DNA of 64,000 nucleotides from Pseudoxanthomonas sp. PXM03 (GTDB lineage: Bacteria > Pseudomonadota > Gammaproteobacteria > Xanthomonadales > Xanthomonadaceae): positions 310,001 to 374,000 of the forward strand of contig NZ_JACVAU010000002.1 of NCBI RefSeq assembly GCF_014852005.1, read 5' to 3'. Made by a program: the position numbers and the translations under genes. The notes beneath the pieces are model-generated. The model worked only from the letters and a program-made list of their open reading frames with translations, made no database searches and was not told the DNA's origin. This document shows, in pieces, positions 34,926-44,039 of this stretch. How positions within the stretch are numbered: position 1 is the first letter of the stretch; each line of letters begins with the position of its first letter.

Positions 34926-36173
34926 ATGACCTTGTACCAACTGCACGAACTCGGACGCGCATGGATGGCGCCGCTGGCCTACATGGCCGAAGCCAACGCA
35001 CGGATGTTCTCCACGCCGACCAGTTGGCTCTCGAACGTACCGGGGGCCGAGCGCATCGCGGCCGGTAATGAACTCGTCCACCGCATCGGCAAGGATTACG
35101 AAAAGCCGGCGTGGGACATCCGCGAAGTCGAGGCGCACGGCCGTACGGTGCCCGTGGTGGAACTGGAAGCGGTGAAGAAGCCGTTCTGCCGCCTGCTCCG
35201 CTTCAAACGCTATACCGACGACGCCAACACCATCGCCCTGCTGAAGGACGACCCGGTGGTGCTGGTGGTGGCGCCGCTGTCGGGCCACCACGCCACGCTG
35301 TTGCGCGACACCGTGCACACCCTGCTGCGCAACCACAAGGTCTACGTGACCGACTGGGTGGACGCGCGCATGGTGCCCGAGTCGGAAGGCGCTTTCAGCC
35401 TCGACGACTACGTCGCCTACGTTGAGGAGTTCATCCGCCACATCGGCGCGGAGAAACTGCATGTGATCAGCGTCTGCCAGCCCACCGTGCCGGTGCTCGC
35501 GGCAGTGTCGCTGATGGCAGCGCGCGGCGAAGCCACGCCGCGTTCACTGGTGATGATGGGCGGCCCGATCGACGCGCGCCGCAGCCCTACCGAAGTCAAC
35601 AGCCTGGCCACGCGCAATCCGCTGTCGTGGTTCGAGAACAATGTCATCCACGCGGTGCCGGTGCCCTATCCCGGCGAAGGCCGTCGCGTGTATCCCGGCT
35701 TCCTGCAGCATGCCGGGTTCCTTGCGATGAACCCCAGCCGCCATTTCATGTCGCACTGGGATTTCTATGCGGACCTGGTCAAGGGCGACCTGCAGGATGC
35801 CGAATCGCATCGCAAGTTCTATGACGAATACAACGCGGTGCTCGACATGCCGGCCGAGTACTACCTGGACACCATCCGTACCGTGTTCCAGGAGTTCCTG
35901 CTGCCGCGCGGCGAATGGACGGTCAATGGCGAACTGGTGAAGCCGGCCGCTATCAGGAAGACCGCGCTGATGAGCATCGAGGGCGAACTCGACGATATCT
36001 CCGGCCAGGGCCAGACCGCCGCCGCGCATGACCTGTGCACCGGTATCGCGAAGGCGCACCACAAGCACCTGACGGTCGAAGGTGCCGGCCATTACGGCAT
36101 CTTCAGCGGACGTCGCTGGCGCGAGAAGGTCTACCCGCAGGTGCGCGACTTCATCGCCAAGTACGCCGGCTGA
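34926..36173 (+). CDS. phaZ: Intracellular polyhydroxyalkanoate depolymerase
   Basis: 415 aa from ATG 34926. Alpha/beta-hydrolase with the cysteine nucleophile box SVCQPT (Cys184) instead of GxSxG, which is characteristic of intracellular PHB depolymerases. The strand-5 motif VYVTDWVDARMVP and the C-terminal GAGHYGIFSGRRWRE hold the expected Asp and His regions. It mobilises stored PHA as a carbon reserve. No PHA synthase gene is in the window. A repeat element with a terminator follows the stop. Confidence 0.9.
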   Translation: MTLYQLHELGRAWMAPLAYMAEANARMFSTPTSWLSNVPGAERIAAGNELVHRIGKDYEKPAWDIREVEAHGRTVPVVELEAVKKPFCRLLRFKRYTDDANTIALLKDDPVVLVVAPLSGHHATLLRDTVHTLLRNHKVYVTDWVDARMVPESEGAFSLDDYVAYVEEFIRHIGAEKLHVISVCQPTVPVLAAVSLMAARGEATPRSLVMMGGPIDARRSPTEVNSLATRNPLSWFENNVIHAVPVPYPGEGRRVYPGFLQHAGFLAMNPSRHFMSHWDFYADLVKGDLQDAESHRKFYDEYNAVLDMPAEYYLDTIRTVFQEFLLPRGEWTVNGELVKPAAIRKTALMSIEGELDDISGQGQTAAAHDLCTGIAKAHHKHLTVEGAGHYGIFSGRRWREKVYPQVRDFIAKYAG

Positions 36174-36185
36174 CGCATCGCTTAC

Positions 36186-36299
36186 TGTGGGAGCGACGTC
36201 AGTCGCGAAGCTTTTGAGGGATCGGCGCATCCATGCCGACAGAAGAAAAGGCCGCCCTCACGGGCGGCCTTTTCGTTCGCGACTCACGCCGCTCCCACA
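36186..36299. repeat. Extragenic inverted-repeat element, copy A
   Basis: Left arm 36186-36208 (TGTGGGAGCGACGTCAGTCGCGA without breaks) and right arm 36277-36299 (near-complement, two changes). The centre carries a bidirectional terminator. The arms are nearly identical to copy B at 38643-38744 and related to copy C at 46802-46933. Confidence 0.85.
36246..36273. terminator. Bidirectional terminator inside repeat copy A
   Basis: Perfect 12-bp stem 36246-36257/36262-36273 (AAAAGGCCGCCC) with loop TCAC; the outer A/T runs give a U-tract on both strands. It serves the convergent phaZ and sensor-domain genes. Confidence 0.85.
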
Positions 36300-36307
36300 T
36301 CCCTCCC

Positions 36308-37228
36308 TCACACCACCGGCGTACGCACCAGCAGGTGCTTGGCCAGCCAGCCGTGGAAAAGGCCGGTCAGGCGCGCCAGGTGCAGCGTGGCGAACAGCAG
36401 CAGGATGCCGGCCACCGATGCCAAGGGCAGCAGCCAGGGCGCTTCGTTGACCAGGCTCCAGCCGCCGAAGTTCAGGACATAGTCGAACGGCAGGAAGTAC
36501 GCCACGGGCGCGGCGATCAATCCCAGCGACAAGGCCAGCAAGGTGATGGCGACCGAGAAATACAGGATGCCCAACGGGTGCATCAGCAGCAGGTACAGCA
36601 TCGCCGTCCAGGTGCGGCCATCGGTGAACAGTTCCTTCAAGCGCGTCATCCACGGCTTGTCGCGCTGCGTGTACAGCGGACGGCGCGGCATGCGCTCGCC
36701 CAGCAACACTTCCACCACCCGGCCTTCGACCAGCGACAGCAGGCGCACCGACATCAGGAACAGCAGCAGCAACGGAATGCCGATGATCAGGATCAGCAGG
36801 CCGATCGACAGGCTGGCGCCGGTCACCACCCAGGTGAAGTAGAACGTGCCGGTGGCCAGCGACAGCAACATGTAGAACAAGGCGCCGTAGGTGCGCGGAT
36901 CGGCGGCGACCCCGAAAAACTGGCCCAGCACCGACTTGCGCTTCGGCGGCAAGGGTGGCCGAAGCGCACGCGTCACGGTGACTTCGGTCTCGCGATAGAT
37001 GTCCGCAACTTCCGCTGGTGCGCCGTAACTGCCGGCGACGGAGGCGATCACCTCGGCTTCGGACTTTCCCGGGTTTTCCGCCAGTTCCGAACGCAGGTAT
37101 TCCTCCGCGTCGTACACGGCGTCCTGGACCATGGCCTTGTCGGCGCCGGCGAGCGCTGCACGCAACTGATCCAGGTACTCGGGGATGGTGGTGGGCAGGC
37201 GGCTGCCCGGGGTGGCGGTGGTGTTCAT
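36308..37228 (-). CDS. HAAS/sensor-domain membrane protein coupled to PadR
   Basis: 306 aa. The N-terminal 95 residues are soluble and helical (IPEYLDQLRAALAGADKAMVQDAVYDAEEYLRSE, a HAAS/DUF1700-type stretch). Two pairs of membrane segments follow (about 113-165 and 215-290), separated by a cytoplasmic loop, as in the putative sensor domain of PadR-linked proteins. Its start overlaps the padR stop by 4 bp. Function unknown; PadR-coupled HAAS proteins are thought to act with their regulator in envelope stress responses. Confidence 0.7.
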   Translation of the reverse strand: MNTTATPGSRLPTTIPEYLDQLRAALAGADKAMVQDAVYDAEEYLRSELAENPGKSEAEVIASVAGSYGAPAEVADIYRETEVTVTRALRPPLPPKRKSVLGQFFGVAADPRTYGALFYMLLSLATGTFYFTWVVTGASLSIGLLILIIGIPLLLLFLMSVRLLSLVEGRVVEVLLGERMPRRPLYTQRDKPWMTRLKELFTDGRTWTAMLYLLLMHPLGILYFSVAITLLALSLGLIAAPVAYFLPFDYVLNFGGWSLVNEAPWLLPLASVAGILLLFATLHLARLTGLFHGWLAKHLLVRTPVV

Positions 37229-37590
37229 GCAGGAATCCCCTCTAGCACGGAATCGACGGAATCGCGGGTGGCACGCCAGGCGGCGATCCAGGACTGCAGG
37301 GTCAGCCGCCCTGCCTCGGTAATGCGGTAGTAGCGGCGTGGTGGGCCGGCAACGGAGGGTTCGATGAAGCTGTCCAGCAGTCCGCCGCCCTCCAGGTTGC
37401 GCAGCACCGGGTAAAGCGCGCTTTGCTTGCCGCTGAGCACGCCGTCGCCGACGCGTTCGAGCTGCTTGGCGATCAGGTACCCGTACAGCGGCTCACCCGC
37501 CCGGGCCAGGACCGCCAGCAACGCCAGCGACACGGTGCCCGCACTCAGTTCTTTCTGGAACTTCTTCAGTTGGATATCGGGCTCACTCAT
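37225..37590 (-). CDS. PadR-family transcriptional regulator
   Basis: 121 aa. Winged helix (about 15-95) with GTVSLALLAVLARAGEPLYGYLIAKQLE and the wing segment KQSALYPVLRNLEGGGLLDS, the usual PadR signature. The C-terminal helix is short, as in the PadR-s2 group. First gene of a two-gene operon; a dyad lies 41 bp upstream. Confidence 0.88.
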   Translation of the reverse strand: MSEPDIQLKKFQKELSAGTVSLALLAVLARAGEPLYGYLIAKQLERVGDGVLSGKQSALYPVLRNLEGGGLLDSFIEPSVAGPPRRYYRITEAGRLTLQSWIAAWRATRDSVDSVLEGIPA

Positions 37591-37630
37591 GACTCCCCCT
37601 CCGCGGCACTCCCGCTAGGTTGGAGACGAT

Positions 37631-37653
37631 GCTATTACGAAGTTTGATATAGC
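37631..37653. promoter_or_regulatory. AT-rich dyad upstream of padR
   Basis: GCTAT and ATAGC arms enclose a 13-base AT-rich centre, 41-63 bp ahead of the padR start and between padR and the divergent cyclophilin gene. PadR proteins often repress themselves through such dyads; the match to any consensus is loose. Confidence 0.3.
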
Positions 37654-37722
37654 GGATGTGCCAGTAGTCACTGAGACCGCCGGCCTCCCTACAATCGAGG
37701 CATCTCCCGTCCCGGACCCGCC

Positions 37723-38628
37723 ATGCGCCTGACGCCACTGCTGCTTGCCTGCCTGTTCGCCCTTCCCGCCGCGCATGCCGAGGAACCACCGAAGCATCCC
37801 AGTGCGAAGGAGATCCTCGATGCATCGCCTGACGCGGACTGGCGCACGCTGGAGCCGGCGAACACGTTGTACATGGACCTGCCTGCGGGCCGGGTGGTGA
37901 TCGAACTGGCGCCGGCATTCGCACCGGAACACGTTGCCAACATCCGCACACTGGCGCGCGAGGGCTTCTGGAACGGCCTGGGCATCTACCGCTCGCACGA
38001 CAACTTCGTGGTCCAGTTCGGCGATGCGGAGGCGGAGGACGCCGCAAAAGCCAAGTCGCTGGGCACTGCGAAGACAAAACTGCCGGCCGAGTTCGCGCGC
38101 ACGGCAACCGGCCTGGCCTTCACTCGGCTGCCGGACGTGGATGGCTGGGCGCCAGAAGTGGGCTTCGTGGACGGGTTTCCCGCCGCGCGCGATCCGAAGG
38201 CGGGCGATGCCTGGCTGGCGCACTGTTACGGCGCGCTCGGCGCAGGTCGCGGCGGTCCGCCCGACAGCAGCAATGGCAGCGAACTCTATGTCGTCACCGG
38301 TCAATCGCCGCGCCAGCTGGACCGCAACATCACCCTGGTGGGCCGTGTGGTGAAGGGCATGGAACTGCTCAGCGCGATTCCGCGCGGGCCGGAGCCGATG
38401 GGCTTCTATGAGAAGGCGGAGGAACGCACGCCGATCACCGCCATCCGCCTGGCCAGTGAAATGCCGGAAAGCGAACGCATGCCGCTGCAGGTGCTGCGCA
38501 CCGACTCGAAAACCTTCGCTGCCGCCACCGAAGCACGTCGCAATCGCCGCGATGGCTGGTACGTGCAACCCGCAGGCCACATCGACCTGTGCAACGTGCC
38601 GCTGCCCGTACGCGAAGCGAAGCGCTGA
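37723..38628 (+). CDS. Periplasmic cyclophilin-type peptidyl-prolyl isomerase
   Basis: 301 aa. The signal peptide ends AAHA. Cyclophilin strands are seen in [44 protein letters not shown] and [31 protein letters not shown]. The protein is longer than PpiA (about 190 aa) because of an insertion after the first third and a C-terminal extension of some 60 residues. Folding role in the periplasm is inferred. A repeat element follows 14 bp after the stop. Confidence 0.85.
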   Translation: MRLTPLLLACLFALPAAHAEEPPKHPSAKEILDASPDADWRTLEPANTLYMDLPAGRVVIELAPAFAPEHVANIRTLAREGFWNGLGIYRSHDNFVVQFGDAEAEDAAKAKSLGTAKTKLPAEFARTATGLAFTRLPDVDGWAPEVGFVDGFPAARDPKAGDAWLAHCYGALGAGRGGPPDSSNGSELYVVTGQSPRQLDRNITLVGRVVKGMELLSAIPRGPEPMGFYEKAEERTPITAIRLASEMPESERMPLQVLRTDSKTFAAATEARRNRRDGWYVQPAGHIDLCNVPLPVREAKR

Positions 38629-38642
38629 AGCGCTGGGCATGT

Positions 38643-38744
38643 TGTGGGAGCGACGTCAGTCGCGATGACGTATCGGCAAGTCCTGAGCTGCGGAATGGCT
38701 CGCGGGGCTGATCTCATTCAATCGCGACTGACGTCGCTCCCACA
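38643..38744. repeat. Extragenic inverted-repeat element, copy B
   Basis: A perfect 23-bp inverted repeat: arms 38643-38665 and 38722-38744, both starting TGTGGGAGCGACGTCAGTCG when read inward. The 56-bp centre is unrelated to that of copies A and C. It lies between the cyclophilin and EamA genes. Confidence 0.88.
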
Positions 38745-38763
38745 CCTGTCACTACGACCACGA

Positions 38764-39660
38764 TCACGCCGCGCGCTGGCTCACCGCAACACTGCCCAGG
38801 ATCAGCGCACCCGCCGCCAGCATGGCGGGTGTGACCGGCTCACCCAGGAACAGCCATGCGAAGGCGGCGCCGAACAGCGGGACCAGGTAGGTCACCGTCG
38901 AGGCGCGTGCGGGTCCGATGCGGTGGATCAGGCGGTAATACAGTAGGAACGCGTACCCCGTGCAGACCACGCCGATGGCGATCGCGGCACTCCACGCGCC
39001 GATGCCGATCGACGCGGTGGGCCAGTGCGTGGCCGCGAACGGAAGCACGAGCAGGGCTGCACACCCGAGTGTGGCCGCTGCCGCAGCAGCGGGAGGAGTC
39101 CCCGCCAGATGCCTGCGCACCAGGTTGACCCCCACGCCGTAGAGCAACGCCGCGGTGGAACCCGCGACGACCGCACCGCCCACGCTCAGCCCACCCGCCT
39201 TGCTGGTGGCCAGCACGACCACGCCGACGAACCCGACCAGCAGCGCGAGCGACCGCCGCAACCCGATCTTCTGACCGAAGAACAGGAACCCCACCAATGC
39301 CGCGAACAACACGGTCATCGCATTGCAGATCGCACCGATCGCGGCCGGCGAACGTTGCGCGGCCCAGGCGAACAACAGGAAGGGAATCGCGGAGTTGATC
39401 GCGCCGATCAGGGCCAGCTTCGGCCACATGCCGGCGCTGAAATGCGCGCGCTCGCGCCACAGGAACGGCAGCAGCACCAGCGCACCCAGCGCCAGCCGCA
39501 CTTCCACCAGCGCGAACGGCCCGAACGGGTTGGCCGCGATCCGCATGAACAGGAACGAGCTGCCCCAGATCGCGCCCAGGGCCAGCAGTTCAAGCGGCGT
39601 GCGCCAGTCACGTCCGGCCACCTCGGGGAGCGCTCCCACGGCTGCGTTTCCCTGCGTCAT
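38764..39660 (-). CDS. EamA/DMT-family transporter, divergent from a LysR gene
   Basis: 298 aa from ATG 39660, which has GAGGGTG upstream; ATG 39690 is an alternative. Ten membrane segments in two EamA repeats (ELLALGAIWGSSFLFMRIAANPFGP and VCTGYAFLLYYRLIHRIGPARAS). An efflux carrier for an amino acid or metabolite is likely. Divergent from a LysR regulator, which may control it. Confidence 0.88.
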   Translation of the reverse strand: MTQGNAAVGALPEVAGRDWRTPLELLALGAIWGSSFLFMRIAANPFGPFALVEVRLALGALVLLPFLWRERAHFSAGMWPKLALIGAINSAIPFLLFAWAAQRSPAAIGAICNAMTVLFAALVGFLFFGQKIGLRRSLALLVGFVGVVVLATSKAGGLSVGGAVVAGSTAALLYGVGVNLVRRHLAGTPPAAAAAATLGCAALLVLPFAATHWPTASIGIGAWSAAIAIGVVCTGYAFLLYYRLIHRIGPARASTVTYLVPLFGAAFAWLFLGEPVTPAMLAAGALILGSVAVSQRAA

Positions 39661-39737
39661 CGCCACACCCTCATTCGTGCCTGTCGCCATTCTGACCCAA
39701 CGTACGGCCTCCACAAGCGCGTACGATACGGCCAAGC

Positions 39738-39754
39738 CACAAATCTGGTTTGTG
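39738..39754. promoter_or_regulatory. LysR-type dyad between eamA and lysR
   Basis: Perfect palindrome CACAAA-TCTGG-TTTGTG, 17 bp, containing a T-N11-A core. It lies 12 bp upstream of the lysR start and 78 bp from the EamA start, the usual place for an autoregulatory LysR site controlling a divergent gene. Confidence 0.5.
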
Positions 39755-39766
39755 CCTGGAACTACC

Positions 39767-40702
39767 ATGAGCCTGCGTCCTGCCCTGCTCCCCGCCCTCG
39801 GCGTCTTCGCCGCTGCGGCACGCCACCAGAACTTCGCCCATGCGGCCGACGAGTTGCACCTCACCGCCAGCGCCGTCAGCCACCACGTGCGCAAGCTGGA
39901 GGCGCTGCTGGGCGTGGTGCTGTTCCAGCGCCATGCCCGCGGCGTGAAGCTCACGGCCGAAGGCCGGCAGCTGGCGGATGCGGCCAACGCGGCGCTGGGC
40001 GATATCGATGCGGTGGCGTCGCATCTGCAACTGGCCGGCAAGACCACCACGCTGCGCCTCACCACGCTGCACTCGCTGGCCTACTGCTGGTTGCTGCCAC
40101 GACTGCCCCGGTTCTGTGCGCGCCATCCGCACATCCGACTGCATGTCGATACCGGTATCGCGTTGACGCGGTTCGATGACGAGGGTCCGGAACTGGGCAT
40201 CCGTCATGGGCCCGGGCACTGGGCGGGCCTGACCGCGCACCACCTGATGGACGACGAACTGTTCCCGGTCGCGTCCCCGGCCCTGCCGGGCATCGACGCC
40301 GTGCTGGAGCCGCGCCAGATCGCACAGCTGCCGCTGGTCACCGACCTCGCCCTGCAGGGCTGGCGCGACTGGTTCCGTGCCGCGGGCGTGCGCGGCCTGC
40401 GGCTGCCCACCATGCACAGCTTCAACGACAGCACCGACGCGATGCGCGCCGCGGTGTACGGCGTGGGTGCCGCCCTGGCGCGCCGCCACGTCGCGCAACC
40501 ATATCTGCAACGCTACGAACTGGTGCGCCTGCCCGGTCCGGCCCTGAAGGCGCGCTTCGCGTACTACGCCGTCCACCCCGCGCACAAACCGCCAAGCGCC
40601 GCCGCACAGGCCTTCATCGACTGGCTGAAAGAGGAAGCGCGCGACGAACGCACGCCCCTGCCACCGATGCCGGATGACTTCCTGGGACGTCGCGGCGGCT
40701 GA
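39767..40702 (+). CDS. LysR-family transcriptional regulator (GcvA-like)
   Basis: 311 aa from ATG 39767. The winged helix-turn-helix (about 5-64) reads LGVFAAAARHQNFAHAADELHLTASAVSHHVRKLEALLGVVLFQRHARGVKLT. The effector domain (about 90-295) begins TLRLTTLHSLAYCWLLPRLPRF and has ELGIRHGPGHW, as in the GcvA group. Likely regulates the divergent EamA gene; the ligand is unknown. Confidence 0.88.
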   Translation: MSLRPALLPALGVFAAAARHQNFAHAADELHLTASAVSHHVRKLEALLGVVLFQRHARGVKLTAEGRQLADAANAALGDIDAVASHLQLAGKTTTLRLTTLHSLAYCWLLPRLPRFCARHPHIRLHVDTGIALTRFDDEGPELGIRHGPGHWAGLTAHHLMDDELFPVASPALPGIDAVLEPRQIAQLPLVTDLALQGWRDWFRAAGVRGLRLPTMHSFNDSTDAMRAAVYGVGAALARRHVAQPYLQRYELVRLPGPALKARFAYYAVHPAHKPPSAAAQAFIDWLKEEARDERTPLPPMPDDFLGRRGG

Positions 40703-40718
40703 CCCTGCACGCGACGCG

Positions 40719-41603
40719 TCAGGGCACGGCCTTCAGTGCCTGCACCACGGCCGGTTTCAGCGCACGGATGTTGGGGTCGCCGGACTGGTCGGCTTCCAGG
40801 TGGACACTCATCAGGAACGCCATCAGATCGTGCCGGCGCGCAAGCCATACGCTGTCGGCGTATGCCTGTTCCGGGATGCCCAGCCTTGGCGGTAATGCAC
40901 CGAACCAGCGCGTCCACGCCGCCTCGTCCAGCAGGCCACGCCTGGCGGCGTACAGCACCGGCCGCGCCAGTCGCCCCGGCTCGCCGAAGACATAGGCGTG
41001 CGCGCTCTCCGGCACGGCCTGTTCCGCCACCGCCTGCAGCAGCGTATCCACCTGCCCGCGGTCCACCTGTTCGTTGAGCACCAGTTGCAGCAACCAGTCC
41101 GCGCCATGCGCCACGCCGTGCCGCCAACCCTCGACAGCATCGAACCCGCGATAGTCGCGCACCGACGCCAGGTACGCGGCGGCGCGCGCAACCATGTCGG
41201 CGCGCTCGTCTGCAGACATCCATGGCGCCACTCGGTCGGTGCGCGCGACCTCCGACAACACCAGCGCCGCGAAAGGCGGGCCGAACCCTGCGGCGACATC
41301 CTCGCCCAGCATCGCGTACAGGCGATCGCGCAATGCGCGGCGTTGCTGCACGTCCAGTTGTCCCGCGCGCAGCCAGGTGCTGAGACCTTCGTATGCCACA
41401 CCATCGCGCACTGCGGGGTCGGGATCGGCCAGGCACGCCGGCAGTCCCGCCACCAGGGCAGCGCGCACCTCGCCGGGTACGGCGAATTTCTGTTCCCGCA
41501 GCAACCGCAGCGAACCCGGATCCGTGCCTTCGGGCGGACAGGTCGCCTGCGCCGAATACGACAGCAGCATCCCCGCCCACGCCAGCCATGCCCATGAACG
41601 CAT
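40719..41603 (-). CDS. DUF2785-like secreted protein, unknown function
   Basis: 294 aa from ATG 41603. GAGGAG lies 6 nt ahead of this codon and directly abuts the in-frame ATG at 41609, which decides the start. A signal peptide ends SAQA. The mature part is helical and repeat-like (PAVRDGVAYEGLSTWLRAGQLDVQQRRALRDRLYAML, ADWLLQLVLNEQVD), suggesting an alpha-solenoid, and resembles DUF2785 proteins. No catalytic motif is seen. Confidence 0.6.
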   Translation of the reverse strand: MRSWAWLAWAGMLLSYSAQATCPPEGTDPGSLRLLREQKFAVPGEVRAALVAGLPACLADPDPAVRDGVAYEGLSTWLRAGQLDVQQRRALRDRLYAMLGEDVAAGFGPPFAALVLSEVARTDRVAPWMSADERADMVARAAAYLASVRDYRGFDAVEGWRHGVAHGADWLLQLVLNEQVDRGQVDTLLQAVAEQAVPESAHAYVFGEPGRLARPVLYAARRGLLDEAAWTRWFGALPPRLGIPEQAYADSVWLARRHDLMAFLMSVHLEADQSGDPNIRALKPAVVQALKAVP

Positions 41604-41708
41604 CGTCATCTCCTCGACACTTGTGCCGCCGCCTACCTTGCGGACCCTGCTGGCTGCCAGCGACAACGTACGGAACAGCGCAGGCGAACTACTCCGTCCC
41701 CACCACGA

Positions 41709-42059
41709 TCAGGCGCTGGCACCATCGAAGGCGGTGACCTTCAATGCGGAAAGGTCCACACCGGGCAGGCAGCGCACGTTGATGGCCGCCATCTGCGCAC
41801 CGGTCGCCGGATGCGCGGCCTCGCCGAACGGGGCGATGCCACAGGTCGCGCAGAAGCGATGCTGGATGTGGTGCTTGTTGAACGTGTAGGTGGACATGTC
41901 GGCTTCCGGCGTCTTCAGCACCAGGGCTTCGCGTGGCGCGAACCACAGCAGGCCACCCCGCCGACGGCACAGCGAGCAATTGCAATCGACGACGTCGGTG
42001 ATGTCGCCCTCGACCTCGAATGCGATACGGCCGCAATGGCAGCTTCCTTCGTGTTTCAT
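41709..42059 (-). CDS. GFA-family zinc-binding protein
   Basis: 116 aa. Two pairs of cysteines typical of the GFA fold are present: GSCHCG near the N-terminus and CNCSLCRRRG, plus FCATCGIAPFG. Related to glutathione-dependent formaldehyde-activating enzyme, but most short members have no tested activity. A single gene, divergent from the DUF885 lipoprotein gene. Confidence 0.85.
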   Translation of the reverse strand: MKHEGSCHCGRIAFEVEGDITDVVDCNCSLCRRRGGLLWFAPREALVLKTPEADMSTYTFNKHHIQHRFCATCGIAPFGEAAHPATGAQMAAINVRCLPGVDLSALKVTAFDGASA

Positions 42060-42172
42060 GGCGTGGTTTTCCTTCGTCCGGCGGATCAGCGTATATCGAA
42101 TGGCATGGGCATGGGGGTGACCTTCGGCCTATCCTGTGCGCCTCGACCACGCTGCATTGCAACAGGACTCCC

Positions 42173-43984
42173 ATGCGCAAGACCCTGCTCGCCGCCGCCC
42201 TCCTGGCCTCGCTGGCCGCCTGCCAGAAGAGCGAAGCCCCCACCGCCGCCCCGGGTGCCGACACCGCAGCCGCGACCGCTGACACCGCCAAGGCCGATGC
42301 TGCCTTCGCCGACCTGTCCAAGCGCGCGCTCGATGGCTGGCTGCAGTTGTCGCCCGTCAGTGCCACCCAGATCGGCGAACACAGATACGACGGCGAACTG
42401 GATGATCTCAGCGCGACCGGTCGCCAGAAGAGCCTGGACTTCAGCAAGAAGATCCTCGGCGAACTCGATGCGCTCGACGTCGCCACGCTGTCGCGCGAGA
42501 ACCAGGTGGATGCCGCCATCCTGCGCAACCAGTTGCAGTACGACATCTGGACCGCCGAGACGCTGCAGAGCTGGGCCTGGGATCCGCAGGTCTACAACAA
42601 CGTGGCCGGCGGCGCGATCTACGGCCTGATGGCGCGCGAGTTCGCGCCGCTGCCCGAGCGCCTGAAGTCCGCCACCGCGCGCATGCAGAAGATCCCGGCG
42701 CTGCTGGCGCAGGCGCGCGAGAACCTCGACCCGGCGCGCGTGCCCAAGGTCCATGCCGAAACCGTCGCCAAGCAGAACGCCGGCATCCTGAGCATCGTCG
42801 ACACCTTCATCACGCCGAACCTCAAGGACCTTCCCGAGGCCGACCGCGCGCAGGCGCAGGCCGCCATCGACGGCCTGAAGACCGCCGTGGCCGAACACCA
42901 GGCCTGGCTGGACAAGACGCTGGTGCCGAACGCGAAGGGCGACTTCCGCATCGGCCAGGCGCTGTACGACCAGAAACTTCAGTTCGCGCTGCTGTCGTCG
43001 CTGTCGCGCGCCGACATCAAGCAGCGCGCCGAAGGCGAGCTGAAGCGTGTGCGCGAAGAGATGTACGGCATCGCCCGCACCGTGCTGAAGGACAAGCCCG
43101 GCGCGCCCGCCCTGCCGGAAACGCCCACCGCCGACGAACAGCAGAAGGCGATCGAGGCCGCGCTCGAGCTGGCTTACGCCGAACGCCCGGCGCGCGACAA
43201 GGTGGTGCCGGATGCCGAAGCGGCGCTTGCGCAGGCCACCGAGTTCGTGCGCAAGCACGACCTGGTCACGCTGCCCGATGCGCCGGTCGAAATCATCGAG
43301 ATGCCGGAATTCCAGCGCGGCGTGGCGGTGGCCTACTGCGATTCGCCGGGCCCGCTCGACAAGCACCTGAAGACCTTCTACGCCGTCTCGCCGATTCCGG
43401 ACGAGTGGGACCAGAAGCAGGTCGACTCGTTCCTGCGCGAATACAACAGCCGGATGATCCACCTGCTGAGCATCCACGAAGGCACGCCGGGCCACTACCT
43501 GGAAGGCTGGCACTCGGCCAAGTTCCCGTCCACGCTGCGCGCCGTGTTGCGCTCGGGCATGTTCGCCGAAGGCTGGGCGGTGTACACCGAGAAGATGATG
43601 GCCGACGCCGGCTACCTCGACAACGATCCACTGTTCCGCCTGGTGCAGATGAAGTTCTACCTGCGCACGATCGCCAACGCGATCCTGGACCAGGGCGTGC
43701 AGGTGGACGGCTGGACGCGCGAACAGGCGATGGACCTGATGGTGCGCCAGACCTTCCAGCAGGAACGCGAAGCATCAGGCAAGTGGACGCGCGCGCAGCT
43801 GACCTCGGCGCAGCTGCCCACCTACTTCGTCGGCGTGCAGGAGCACTTCGACATGCGCAAGGCCGCCGAGGCCAAGCAGGGCGCGCAGTTCAACCTGAAG
43901 GCCTACCACGACCAGGTGCTGTCGTACGGCGCGCCGCCGGTGCGCTTCGTCCGCCAGCTGATGCTGGACGAGCCGATCAAGTAA
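42173..43984 (+). CDS. DUF885 lipoprotein, probable zinc metallopeptidase
   Basis: 603 aa from ATG 42173. The lipobox SLAACQK puts the lipidated Cys at 17. An Ala/Thr-rich linker is followed by a long helical DUF885 domain. HEGTPGHYLEGWH is the HExxxxH-like metal motif of the family, and FAEGWAVYTEKMM carries the downstream Glu. This arrangement recalls M32-like carboxypeptidases, but activity is inferred. A strong terminator follows. Confidence 0.85.
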   Translation: MRKTLLAAALLASLAACQKSEAPTAAPGADTAAATADTAKADAAFADLSKRALDGWLQLSPVSATQIGEHRYDGELDDLSATGRQKSLDFSKKILGELDALDVATLSRENQVDAAILRNQLQYDIWTAETLQSWAWDPQVYNNVAGGAIYGLMAREFAPLPERLKSATARMQKIPALLAQARENLDPARVPKVHAETVAKQNAGILSIVDTFITPNLKDLPEADRAQAQAAIDGLKTAVAEHQAWLDKTLVPNAKGDFRIGQALYDQKLQFALLSSLSRADIKQRAEGELKRVREEMYGIARTVLKDKPGAPALPETPTADEQQKAIEAALELAYAERPARDKVVPDAEAALAQATEFVRKHDLVTLPDAPVEIIEMPEFQRGVAVAYCDSPGPLDKHLKTFYAVSPIPDEWDQKQVDSFLREYNSRMIHLLSIHEGTPGHYLEGWHSAKFPSTLRAVLRSGMFAEGWAVYTEKMMADAGYLDNDPLFRLVQMKFYLRTIANAILDQGVQVDGWTREQAMDLMVRQTFQQEREASGKWTRAQLTSAQLPTYFVGVQEHFDMRKAAEAKQGAQFNLKAYHDQVLSYGAPPVRFVRQLMLDEPIK

Positions 43985-44010
43985 TCGACGCGCGCCAGAG
44001 GCGACCCCGC

Positions 44011-44038
44011 GAAGGGCGGGCCGCAAGGCCCGCCCTTC
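44011..44038. terminator. Terminator between the DUF885 gene and rraA
   Basis: Perfect 12-bp stem 44011-44022/44027-44038 (GAAGGGCGGGCC) with a GCAA tetraloop, followed by TTCATT on the plus strand. It lies between convergent genes, so it may act on both. Confidence 0.8.
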
Positions 44039-44039
44039 T

